Positions 22,898 to 32,457 of a DNA stretch of 32,457 bases are shown here, piece by piece (the first letter of the stretch is position 1; every line of letters begins with the position of its first letter). This DNA comes from Candidatus Bipolaricaulota bacterium (lineage in GTDB: Bacteria; Bipolaricaulota; Bipolaricaulia; UBA7950; UBA9294). The position numbers were made by a program, and so were the translations under genes. Below the pieces are notes generated by a model. It saw nothing but the letters and a program-made list of their open reading frames with translations. It searched no databases and was not told the DNA's origin. Location: NCBI GenBank assembly GCA_027007005.1, contig JALTFO010000036.1:1-32457 (forward strand). The letters run 5' to 3'.

Positions 22898-24205
22898 ATG
22901 AAGAAGCGAGTCATCATCATGGGGGCGGCAGGGCGCGATTTCCACAACTTCAACGTCTATTTTCGCGACAACGAGGACTATGACGTAGTGGCATTTACCG
23001 CAACGCAGATCCCGGACATCGAGGGGAGGATGTACCCAGCCGAGCTGGCAGGAAAACTCTATCCGAACGGCATTCCTATCGAATCCGAATCCGATCTGGA
23101 GAAGCTGATCGAGGAAAGGGATGTCGATCTCGTTGTCTTTGCATACAGTGACGTCACCAATCAATACGTCATGGAGCGCTCCGCGCTGGTCAACTCATCT
23201 GGTGCTGATTTCATGCTGATGGGGACAAAATCAACCATGGTCAAGCCGAAGAAACCACTGATATCGATCACAGCTGTCCGCACAGGTTCGGGGAAGAGCC
23301 AGACGACAAGGCGGGTAAGTGAGATCCTCAAGGCTCGCGGGAAGAAACTGGCTGTGATCCGTCACCCGATGCCGTACGGAAACCTGGTGGAGCAGGAGTG
23401 GCAGCGCTACGAGACTTATGCGGATCTCGACAAGTATGAATGCACAATCGAGGAACGTGAGGAGTACGAGCCGCACATCGATAACGGAACGATCGTCTAC
23501 GCAGGTGTGGACTACGAGAAAATCCTGCGCAAGGCAGAGGCAGAGGCGGATATCGTCATCTGGGACGGGGGAAACAACGACTTCTCTTTCTACAAGCCGG
23601 ACCTATCGATCGTTGTCGTCGACCCACTCCGCGCCGGCCATGAACTCCTGTACTACCCAAGCGGAGTCAACCTCCGCATGGCGGATATCGTGGTGATCAA
23701 CAAGGTGGACACAGCGTCCTTCGATGACATCCAGTTTGTGCGCCACAACGTGATCGATGTCAACCCAACAGCACGCATAATCGAGGCTGCATCGCCGATT
23801 CAGGTCGATGATCCCTCTGTCATCCGCGGGAAGCGTGTACTTGTCATTGAGGACGGCCCGACACTCACCCACGGGGGGATGAAGTACGGCGCAGGAACGA
23901 TTGCCGCTAAGAGGTTCAACGCAAGCGAGATCATCGATCCGCGACCATACACCGTCGCATCCATCACGGATACCTACAACAAGTACCCAAGAATCGGCCA
24001 TCTTCTGCCAGCGATGGGATACGGCGATCAGCAGATCAAGGATCTGCAGGAAACAATCGATCGTGTCGACTGCGACGCGGTGGTCATCGGCACACCGATC
24101 GATCTCACGCGATTAATCTCGTTTAAAGTGCCTGCAACGCGCGTGCGTTACGAGCTGCAGGAGATCGGGCTTCCTAATCTGGACAGCCTGCTGAAGGATT
24201 TCTAA
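22898..24205 (+). CDS. Cyclic 2,3-diphosphoglycerate synthetase-like P-loop protein
   Basis: About 435 residues. An N-terminal Rossmann-like region (KKRVIIMGAAGRDFHNFN, near 2-19) precedes a P-loop, ITAVRTGSGKSQTTRR (near 125-140). DIVIWDGGNNDFSF (near 219) and VVINKVDTAS (near 266) resemble a Walker B and a G-protein NKxD element. In methanogens the related enzyme closes 2,3-diphosphoglycerate into a cyclic form, a thermoprotectant. Bacterial relatives are common and often called GTPase, with uncertain roles. ATG at 22898 follows AAGGAG at 7-nt spacing. It is a single-gene unit with its own promoter and a hairpin after its stop. Confidence 0.8.
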   Translation: MKKRVIIMGAAGRDFHNFNVYFRDNEDYDVVAFTATQIPDIEGRMYPAELAGKLYPNGIPIESESDLEKLIEERDVDLVVFAYSDVTNQYVMERSALVNSSGADFMLMGTKSTMVKPKKPLISITAVRTGSGKSQTTRRVSEILKARGKKLAVIRHPMPYGNLVEQEWQRYETYADLDKYECTIEEREEYEPHIDNGTIVYAGVDYEKILRKAEAEADIVIWDGGNNDFSFYKPDLSIVVVDPLRAGHELLYYPSGVNLRMADIVVINKVDTASFDDIQFVRHNVIDVNPTARIIEAASPIQVDDPSVIRGKRVLVIEDGPTLTHGGMKYGAGTIAAKRFNASEIIDPRPYTVASITDTYNKYPRIGHLLPAMGYGDQQIKDLQETIDRVDCDAVVIGTPIDLTRLISFKVPATRVRYELQEIGLPNLDSLLKDF

Positions 24206-24226
24206 GTCTGACTATATGAGATAAAT

Positions 24227-24264
24227 GCTGACCCTGTACGGAAGAAAAGAGGTGCGGGGTCAGC
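24227..24264. terminator. Hairpin between two convergent genes
   Basis: GCTGACCC (24227-24234) pairs perfectly with GGGTCAGC (24257-24264) around a loop of about 22 nt. It lies just after the cDPG-synthetase-like gene and overlaps the stop codon of the convergent small membrane protein. An AT-rich stretch follows only on the minus-strand side, so it may end transcription from both sides with modest strength. Confidence 0.45.
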
Positions 24265-24439
24265 GTGTCTGCAGTGAGAACAGAAGTGCGAGGGCTAGTC
24301 CAATAACGACGCCTGCAGCAAGCCCGAACAGTACGTCTTGAAACCCAACTCCCACCAGAACCCCGACGATTAAGCCCATGGCAAGGAGAATGGTGAAGTG
24401 CCTTGCCCTTCCCTGCAGCAGCTTACGCCACATTCTCAT
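24260..24439 (-). CDS. Small two-helix membrane peptide
   Basis: About 59 residues: a short basic N-terminus (RMWRKLLQGRARH) and two hydrophobic Gly/Leu/Val-rich helices (TILLAMGLIVGVLVGVGF and LFGLAAGVVIGLALALLF). I recognise no family. Its start lies inside the 3' end of the cupin/HD-GYP gene, overlapping it by 17 nt, so translation is probably coupled. GTG 24442 and ATG 24433 are alternative starts. As the last gene of the repeat-peptide operon it might anchor or modulate the HD-GYP protein, or be a plain small membrane protein. Confidence 0.6.
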   Translation of the reverse strand: MRMWRKLLQGRARHFTILLAMGLIVGVLVGVGFQDVLFGLAAGVVIGLALALLFSLQTR

Positions 24440-25340
24440 CACCAGAGCTTCCGCTGACTACCCGCAAGAAGGCGCGCACAACCTGTGGATCAAACTGGGA
24501 GCCCGAGTTTTTCCTAATCTCAGCAATCGCTGTTCCCTTAGAAAGGGCCCTTCGATATGGCCTGTCGGAGACCATCGCATCGTATGCATCGACAACAGCA
24601 ATAATTCGCGCCTCGATCGGAATGTCGTTACTGGAAAGGCCGCGCGGGTATCCGCTCCCATCGTAGCGCTCGTGATGGGCACGCACGGCCTCGGCTGCGT
24701 CGTGCAAGAATTCCTTATCTTCGAGCATCTGCGCGCCGTAGTCGGGATGCTTACGCATCTCTACCCATTCCTCATCGGTGAGCGGGCCAGGTTTGTTCAA
24801 GATCTCATCGGGGACCTTGACCTTCCCGACATCATGCAGATACGCGGCATACGAAAGAGTGATCAACTGATCACCTCTTAGATTGAGCTTCTCTCCCGTC
24901 GCAACAGCCAATCGTTCCAAGCGGTGGCAATGGCCTTCGGTGATTTCGTCCTTCTCCTCAACCGAGCGGGCGAGCTCCAGGATCTCTTGGATCTCATCCT
25001 TCATCAGGTGGAAGCTTGGAGGGGAGGTGATGAGGAGGAATTCTACATCCTGTTGAACCTGAAAGTGGACCCGTTTAGGAAGGCCATGATGATAGATGTA
25101 ATCCCCCGAGTGCAAGAGATTACCTTCGCTGGTCTCTTGCAGCACCCCACTGAGGATGTAAAGAAATTCAAACCCTTCCCAATCGCTCGCCGCATCGAGA
25201 AAAAAATACTTCCCGGCAAGTATCCGTTGCCGGGTAACATCGAACGTTCCTTGCTGAACAAGAAGATCCAGCGCGGTCGCCTTCTTCTCTATATTCTCTC
25301 GCTCGTCAGACTTCCGAACGATAGTTAAACCCGCGACCAC
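24423..25340 (-). CDS. Cupin sensor fused to an HD-GYP phosphodiesterase
   Basis: A 305-residue protein. Residues about 25-120 form a cupin-like beta barrel (ILAGKYFFLDAASDW, FLYILSGVLQETSEG, LLHSGDYIYH). Residues about 135-295 are an HD-GYP domain with HCHRLERLA, AYLHDVGKVKVPDEIL (near 188-203), AHHERYDGSGYPRGL (near 236-250) and VVDAYDAMVSDRPYR. With HD and GYP both intact it should cleave cyclic di-GMP or a related cyclic dinucleotide. It has no receiver or membrane domain, so the cupin is the likely input, binding a small ligand or metal. It starts at GTG 25340 with AAGGAG 6 nt before it, 28 nt after the repeat-peptide gene, and overlaps the two-helix peptide at its end. Confidence 0.88.
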   Translation of the reverse strand: MVAGLTIVRKSDERENIEKKATALDLLVQQGTFDVTRQRILAGKYFFLDAASDWEGFEFLYILSGVLQETSEGNLLHSGDYIYHHGLPKRVHFQVQQDVEFLLITSPPSFHLMKDEIQEILELARSVEEKDEITEGHCHRLERLAVATGEKLNLRGDQLITLSYAAYLHDVGKVKVPDEILNKPGPLTDEEWVEMRKHPDYGAQMLEDKEFLHDAAEAVRAHHERYDGSGYPRGLSSNDIPIEARIIAVVDAYDAMVSDRPYRRALSKGTAIAEIRKNSGSQFDPQVVRAFLRVVSGSSGDENVA

Positions 25341-25368
25341 GCTGGACTCCTTCTGTTAACTAGTCTTT

Positions 25369-25566
25369 TCAACCACCACCGACATGGGTCGGAGTGAACG
25401 AACTGGTGAGTCGCGGTCCTCCACCGACATGTACCGGGCTGGATGAAGTGAGGCGTGGTCCCCCACCGACGTGAACCGGATCGGCTGACACTGTTACTGC
25501 CGCAATGGCAACAAATAAAGATACTACCATCACGACCAACAGCAACGTCTTTGCAAGTCGCTTCAT
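25369..25566 (-). CDS. Secreted tandem-repeat peptide precursor
   Basis: A 65-residue product. Residues 1-28 are a textbook signal peptide: basic MKRLAK, a long Leu/Val/Ala core, and a VSA cleavage site before Asp29. The predicted mature 37 residues are two 14-residue units, DPVHVGGGPRLTSS and SPVHVGGGPRLTSS, and a final FTPTHVGGG ending at the stop. Over the 13 shared residues 8 codons differ and all differences are synonymous, including a Ser TCA/AGT switch, so the peptide sequence is under selection. ATG at 25566 was chosen over 25572 because AAGGAGG is spaced correctly for it. A perfect TATAAT lies about 35 nt upstream. I do not recognise a family. The layout resembles multi-copy pheromone precursors; a wall-bound or metal-binding peptide is an alternative. 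Confidence 0.75.
   Translation of the reverse strand: MKRLAKTLLLVVMVVSLFVAIAAVTVSADPVHVGGGPRLTSSSPVHVGGGPRLTSSFTPTHVGGG
25372..25482 (-). repeat. In-frame 42-bp tandem repeat coding the peptide units
   Basis: Unit 1 is 25482-25441, unit 2 is 25440-25399, and a shortened third unit is 25398-25372. The units code for PVHVGGGPRLTSS twice and then PTHVGGG. The DNA copies have drifted while the protein copies have not. Confidence 0.85.
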
Positions 25567-25600
25567 TCTCATACCTCCTTGCTACTGGGATTTCACTTCT

Positions 25601-25606
25601 ATTATA
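25601..25606 (-). promoter_or_regulatory. Putative -10 box of the repeat-peptide operon
   Basis: A perfect TATAAT on the minus strand stands about 35 nt before the peptide start. No good -35 is visible at the usual distance, which may mean activator-dependent transcription. The peptide gene, cupin/HD-GYP gene and two-helix peptide gene would all be read from it. Confidence 0.5.
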
Positions 25607-25796
25607 CCTAGTAAGAGCAGGTCTTAGACATCGAAGCCAAGAAGAAGCGCTAAGTCTAGTGTTTGCCATCATTATCCGCCAATGTACAGTCTATTTCCAT
25701 AGTAACCTTTAGCATACCCCTGATAGCTTCCTTGTGCAAAGGTTTTCCCGCGCGAGTCAATCTTCGTGTTTGTACCAGGAACAGGAAAGAGTAATA

Positions 25797-27005
25797 CTAG
25801 AGATCCCTCATTTGCCTGACCATCAACGCTCCTAAGCCCGCGAGTGCCGCTGCGATTCCGCTTACAGCGATGATTACAGGCGCAGCGAAAGCAGCCAACA
25901 GCACACCGCTCATAGCCAGAGAAAGCGGCTGCAGCCCATCTGTTATGGCTGATTGCGCGGCGAAGACTCGCCCCTGCAGTTCGTTCGGCACGCGTGTCTG
26001 GAAGATGACTGCCTCAAACGTGTTCACGACTGCCACCCCCACTCCTACGAAGCCCAATGCAACAAGCGACAGGCCTATGCTCCGCGAAAGGCCAAATAGA
26101 GCCAACGTAGTCCCGAGGAGGACAAGCCCAAAGATGATCTTCAAGCCATGATGATGAAAACGCTTCAGACGAGTTGTGAGAAACCCTCCGATAACCATCC
26201 CCAAGGAGAGGGCCGAGCCAAAAAGACCGAAGCCGCGCGCCCCAACGTGAAGCACATCCTTGGCCATTATCGGGAAGAGAACACTCGTCGGGGCAAGGAG
26301 AAAGTTTATCAGTGCGAAGAGAAGGAGCATGAAGAAGAGCACCTTCCTGTCATGCAGGAACCTGAAACCGACAATGATGTCAGAGTAAATCGAAGTCAAT
26401 CCCTTTCGCGCACGATTGCGCGGAGAAGGGAAGGAAGCTGCCAGAAGCGATATCGCGGCGACCATGAACGTGAATGCATCGACCAACATCGTTGGACCGC
26501 TTCCAATGAGGCCGACGAGTATTCCGCCGACCGCCGGGCCGGCAATTCCAGCAGCGCCACCAGAAATCTGATAGAGGGAGTTGCCCTTCGTGAGCTGCTC
26601 GCCAGTCAAGAGATTGGGGATCGAGGCTTGCAGGGATGGGCGGTGGAAGGCCGTGGCCGTGGAGGCAAGGATAGTGAACACATATATCTCCCACACCTGA
26701 AGCTGCCCGCTCAACAGCAGGGCCCCCGCCGTCCCGATGATGAAGCCGTTTACCAGGTTCATCGCTAGCATTAGCCCCCGGCGGTCGAGCCGATCGACGA
26801 ACACCCCAGCAATCGGACCAAGGAGAAGAGTCGGAAGGGCCGTGGCAATGGCAACACCAGCGAGGGTAGTTGCTGACCCTGTCTTCTCTAACACCCACCA
26901 CAAGAGAGCAATGTAAGTCAGCCGGCTGCCGAACATCGAGAGGCTCTGTCCTGCCCAAACGAGGACGAAGCTGCGATTGCTCCACAAAGATGTGTTATTG
27001 TTCAT
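25797..27005 (-). CDS. MFS transporter, MefA/MFS_3-like exporter
   Basis: About 402 residues with roughly 12 hydrophobic helices. FVLVWAGQSLSMFGSRLTYIALLWW at the N-terminus, the FVDRLDRRG loop (near residues 70-78) and GRVFAAQSAITDG near 335 match the macrolide-efflux-like branch of the major facilitator superfamily. Members export drugs or other small hydrophobic molecules by proton exchange; the cargo here is unknown. ATG at 27005 is where the family match starts; an upstream frame to 27092 has no similarity. No good ribosome site is present and the promoter -10 ends only 14 nt away, so the mRNA may be nearly leaderless. It lies 225 nt upstream of the repeat-peptide operon on the same strand. 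Confidence 0.87.
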   Translation of the reverse strand: MNNNTSLWSNRSFVLVWAGQSLSMFGSRLTYIALLWWVLEKTGSATTLAGVAIATALPTLLLGPIAGVFVDRLDRRGLMLAMNLVNGFIIGTAGALLLSGQLQVWEIYVFTILASTATAFHRPSLQASIPNLLTGEQLTKGNSLYQISGGAAGIAGPAVGGILVGLIGSGPTMLVDAFTFMVAAISLLAASFPSPRNRARKGLTSIYSDIIVGFRFLHDRKVLFFMLLLFALINFLLAPTSVLFPIMAKDVLHVGARGFGLFGSALSLGMVIGGFLTTRLKRFHHHGLKIIFGLVLLGTTLALFGLSRSIGLSLVALGFVGVGVAVVNTFEAVIFQTRVPNELQGRVFAAQSAITDGLQPLSLAMSGVLLAAFAAPVIIAVSGIAAALAGLGALMVRQMRDL

Positions 27006-27019
27006 CGGCGTTACATTAG

Positions 27020-27047
27020 AGTATATCGACTCCTGTTCTCTAAGCAA
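27020..27047 (-). promoter_or_regulatory. Putative promoter of the MFS gene
   Basis: On the minus strand TTGCTT (27047-27042) and TATACT (27025-27020) are 16 nt apart. Transcription would start about 8 nt before the ATG at 27005, giving an almost leaderless message, which agrees with the missing Shine-Dalgarno site. Confidence 0.45.
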
Positions 27048-27100
27048 ACCTTTGACGGAAGAGTTGCGAGGAGCGCTGTTTCCATTTTCCACTCGAAGGG

Positions 27101-27117
27101 GCTGGATGCAGTCCAGC
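27101..27117. repeat. Short inverted repeat between the MFS and PFOR genes
   Basis: GCTGGA (27101-27106) and TCCAGC (27112-27117) pair around TGCAG. It lies about 100 nt before the PFOR start in a divergent gap, so it could be an operator, but the stem is short and may be chance. Confidence 0.25.
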
Positions 27118-27189
27118 TAAGAAGCTTCGTCTCCCCGTTGTGCCAGCCAAAGGAGAGAGTTACAATCGTAGTCAGTACATGATCTATAA

Positions 27190-30771
<3,582 letters not shown>

Positions 30772-30811
30772 TAGCCCCGTCTCGAAAGAACCATCAAGAA
30801 AGAACCATCAA

Positions 30812-30850
30812 CAGCGGGCTCGACCATGAGGCCGAGCCCGCTGTTCCTAA
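30812..30850 (+). terminator. Intrinsic-type terminator of the PFOR gene
   Basis: CAGCGGGCTCG (30812-30822) pairs perfectly over 11 bp with CGAGCCCGCTG (30833-30843) around a 10-nt loop, followed by TTCCTAAT. It lies 40 nt after the PFOR stop. A direct repeat of AGAAAGAACCATCAA-type sequence precedes it. Confidence 0.75.
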
Positions 30851-30871
30851 TATCGATTAAGGAAGGTAGAG

Positions 30872-31468
30872 ATGCCCAAGAACAACACCCATGAGATCCT
30901 GCACGCGATACAGGAACGTCGCAGCGCGCGGGAATTTCTCGATACACCCGTGGAGATGGCTGCAGTCAGGCGAATCGTCGAGGCTGGTCGCCTCGCGGCA
31001 TCGGGGGCGAACAGACAACCGTGGCATTTCGTCGTGGCCGATGATCCGGTGATCAAGCGTAATCTGCGCTCGATCTGTGAAGCCGCTGAGAGAAGCTATT
31101 ATGAAAAAGCACCCGAGGAGCTACGGGAGTGGTTCGCGGATCATTCGATCAGTCCAAGTAAGCCCTTTCTGGAGCGAGCACCCGTCCTGATCACAGTCTT
31201 CTTCGATCCACATGCTCCTTATGCCATTCCCTCGGTATGGATCGCTATCGCGAACATGCTGCTGCAGGCAACCCAAGAAGGGTTGTATTCCCTACCGTAC
31301 ACGCCATCCAGTGCGCAATTGGGCCCGGTGCTTGGGGTTCCAACCAAGTATAGCGTAGCTGCGCTCCTTCCGATCGGACACGCAAATCGCCCTGCGCGAC
31401 AACCGCGCCACCCTATCTCACAGGTTGCATCACGTAACAGATTTGAGGTTCCTTTCGACGAGGGATGA
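30872..31468 (+). CDS. Nitroreductase-family flavoprotein
   Basis: A 198-residue protein. ERRSAREFLDTPVE (near 15-28) binds the FMN phosphate, and AGRLAASGANRQPWHFVVADD (near 38-58) and the helix with VWIAIANMLLQATQEGL (near 122-138) are standard for the NfsB/FRP-like fold. The final GVPTKYSVAALLPIGHAN is also typical. It reduces a substrate with NAD(P)H through FMN; the substrate is unknown. AAGGAAGG precedes the ATG. It is convergent with the Crp/Fnr gene, 14 nt apart. Confidence 0.88.
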   Translation: MPKNNTHEILHAIQERRSAREFLDTPVEMAAVRRIVEAGRLAASGANRQPWHFVVADDPVIKRNLRSICEAAERSYYEKAPEELREWFADHSISPSKPFLERAPVLITVFFDPHAPYAIPSVWIAIANMLLQATQEGLYSLPYTPSSAQLGPVLGVPTKYSVAALLPIGHANRPARQPRHPISQVASRNRFEVPFDEG

Positions 31469-31482
31469 TCGTACAGTGCGTG

Positions 31483-32142
31483 TCAACGTGTGCGGCACTT
31501 CTCACGCAAGCCTTCCTCGTTCTTAATGACGATGCGGTAACGGCTCTTGTCCAGGATCCCTTCCCGCGCAAAGCGATTGAGGGCAAGAGTGGTGTTCTCT
31601 CGTGCTGAGCCAATCATGTCCGCAAGGTCCTTGTGAGTGAGCTGGAAGCCTATCAGGATGCCATCCTTCGTCTTCACGCCGTATTCGTCTGACAGCTTGA
31701 GTAGCTGACGCGACAGACGGGCCTGAATATCCTTGAACGCAAAGTCCTCCAGCGTCTCCTCAAGGACACGCGCCCTACCGGCGAAGTGCTTGAGCATCAG
31801 TTGTAGATAGAATGGATCAGCGTTCACCGCATCGACAAAGTTTCTCTTGCTCACCCGCCTCACGTATGAATCCTCAATTGCCGAGGCAAGATACCGCCGA
31901 CGCTTCTCGCCGACGAGGCACATCTCACCGAAGATCTGGTCCGTATCGAGTATGGCGATGGTGAGCGTCTTTCCACTCTCATCAAGGAACGACAGTTTGA
32001 TCCTTCCTTCTTCTACGAGGTAGACAGCGTTGCTGGGAGTTCCGGGGTGAAAGATCGTCTCTCCCCGTTGCACATCGATCGATTCGCCCATTGCTGCCAA
32101 CAGGCCCTTAATACTCGTCTTCTCACGAACCGATTGCATCAT
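31483..32142 (-). CDS. Crp/Fnr-family transcription regulator
   Basis: A 219-residue protein. Residues about 20-110 are a cyclic-nucleotide-binding-like barrel (GETIFHPGTPSNAVYLVEEGRIKLSF, DQIFGEMCLVGE), then a long dimer helix, then a winged helix with LTHKDLADMIGSARENTTLALNRF near 169-192. The Arg-Glu pair of the recognition helix (SARENTT) matches Arg180-Glu181 of E. coli CRP. No N-terminal Cys cluster of the FNR type is present, so the ligand is probably a small molecule rather than an Fe-S cluster. GGGGG stands just before the ATGATG start. A Crp-like palindrome lies about 100 nt upstream. It follows the 16S rRNA gene on the same strand. Confidence 0.9.
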   Translation of the reverse strand: MMQSVREKTSIKGLLAAMGESIDVQRGETIFHPGTPSNAVYLVEEGRIKLSFLDESGKTLTIAILDTDQIFGEMCLVGEKRRRYLASAIEDSYVRRVSKRNFVDAVNADPFYLQLMLKHFAGRARVLEETLEDFAFKDIQARLSRQLLKLSDEYGVKTKDGILIGFQLTHKDLADMIGSARENTTLALNRFAREGILDKSRYRIVIKNEEGLREKCRTR

Positions 32143-32330
32143 CTGACCCCCTTAGGTTAGAACGTGCTAAGGGTAGCTCGGTTCTGGAAGTTGGACGAGG
32201 AAAAGGCACGCTTCAAGAAGGAAAGTTCCCGGTAAGAAAAGGTAACGCATGTCACCTTTAGGAAAGGAATGTGGGAGAAAAGGGATAGCGCGGTACATGT
32301 CAAAAGTTGTGCTGGTCTGAAACTCCCTAG
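32143..32330 (-). other. Spacer after 16S rRNA: no tRNA or 23S
   Basis: The 188 nt after the 16S 3' end hold the operator at 32238-32259 and the Crp/Fnr leader, but no tRNA-like fold and no start of a 23S gene. I also see no obvious T-rich hairpin ending 16S transcription. Confidence 0.6.
32238..32259. promoter_or_regulatory. Crp-like 22-bp operator upstream of the regulator
   Basis: AAAGGTAAC and GTCACCTTT face each other across GCAT. The spacing equals the E. coli CRP site (AAA-n5-n6-n5-TTT), with GGTAA/TCACC in place of TGTGA/TCACA. It lies about 96 nt before the Crp/Fnr gene, so self-control is likely. A TTGACA on the minus strand at 32303-32298 may be the -35 of the promoter, with no good -10 after it. 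Confidence 0.55.
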
Positions 32331-32457
32331 AAAGGAGGTGATCCAGCCGCAGGTTCTCCTACGGCTACCTTGTTACGACTTCACCCCTCTTGCGGAGGTT
32401 ACCCTCGGCGCCCTTTGATAGGACGACTTCAAGTACCCCCCACTCGGTTGGTGTGAC
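32331..32457 (-). rRNA. rrs: 16S rRNA gene, 3' end (partial)
   Basis: From 32331 the plus strand reads AAAGGAGGTGATCCAGCCGC, the complement of the mature 3' end of bacterial 16S rRNA with its anti-Shine-Dalgarno CCTCC, then the well-kept CTACCTTGTTACGACTTCACC region. The gene runs off the window on the minus strand; only the last 127 nt are seen. The anti-Shine-Dalgarno agrees with the many AAGGAGG sites in the window. Confidence 0.95.

Noticed and set aside
25369-25500. CRISPR-like or satellite repeat
   Set aside because: Only two full 42-bp units are present, directly adjacent without spacers and in frame. The silent-site pattern points to a coding repeat.
25325-25672. Alternative 115-residue minus-strand frame over the repeat peptide
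   Set aside because: It is Arg/Ser/Trp-rich without a signal peptide or ribosome site. The other frame has a signal peptide, a placed Shine-Dalgarno and silent-site conservation.
26148-26768. Plus-strand 206-residue charged frame
   Set aside because: It is antisense to the MFS transporter and of low complexity, typical of the reverse of a membrane protein gene.

Overview
The window looks like an anaerobic, deep-branching bacterium. Evidence for anaerobiosis is a full-length pyruvate:ferredoxin oxidoreductase and a complete set of citrate-cleaving enzymes. The phylum cannot be fixed from the sequence; a Bipolaricaulota/Acetothermia-type lineage is only a guess. Genes are densely packed with many stop/start overlaps (ATGA, TGATG, TAATG) and good Shine-Dalgarno sites. 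The right edge holds the 3' end of a 16S rRNA gene on the minus strand.

Positions 1-2050 are accessory in character. They hold a small Cys/His-rich protein whose family start codon appears as ATA, an unrecognised short ORF, a leftover 3' piece of an aconitase-family small-subunit gene, and a plus-strand MNT/HEPN toxin-antitoxin pair. The pair sits between that leftover and the intact aconitase small subunit.

From about 21,230 down to 2,055 every gene is on the minus strand. In transcription order these are nusA, an RND/MMPL membrane protein, rny, a membrane-anchored parvulin-TPR chaperone, mazG, a DUF4911-like protein, a YqeG-type HAD phosphatase, argF, a citD-citE fusion, citF, a SucC-like aclB/ccsA, an aclA in which the CoA-ligase alpha part is fused to citryl-CoA lyase, an HD-domain protein, and the two subunits of an aconitase/isopropylmalate-dehydratase family enzyme. 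The citrate part (2,055-10,696) holds two separate ways to split citrate, one ATP/CoA-dependent and one citrate-lyase type, beside the enzyme that would link citrate to isocitrate. Acetyl-CoA from this node connects to pyruvate through the PFOR at 27,217-30,771.

Positions 21,378-24,205 carry rluD (+), a CDP-alcohol phosphatidyltransferase (-) and a cyclic-2,3-diphosphoglycerate-synthetase-like P-loop protein (+) with a clear sigma70-type promoter.

Positions 24,260-25,606 form a minus-strand mini-operon: a tiny secreted peptide with tandem repeats, a cupin plus HD-GYP protein, and a two-helix membrane peptide. The two full repeats of the peptide are identical over 13 residues while 8 of those 13 codons differ synonymously. 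This is my best candidate for an undescribed system, perhaps peptide signalling linked to cyclic-di-nucleotide turnover. An MFS exporter-like gene lies upstream.

The right end has PFOR (+), a strong hairpin terminator, a nitroreductase (+), a Crp/Fnr regulator (-) with a Crp-like 22-bp operator upstream, and the 16S 3' end. No tRNA or 23S gene follows the 16S before the regulator, so the rRNA genes appear unlinked here.
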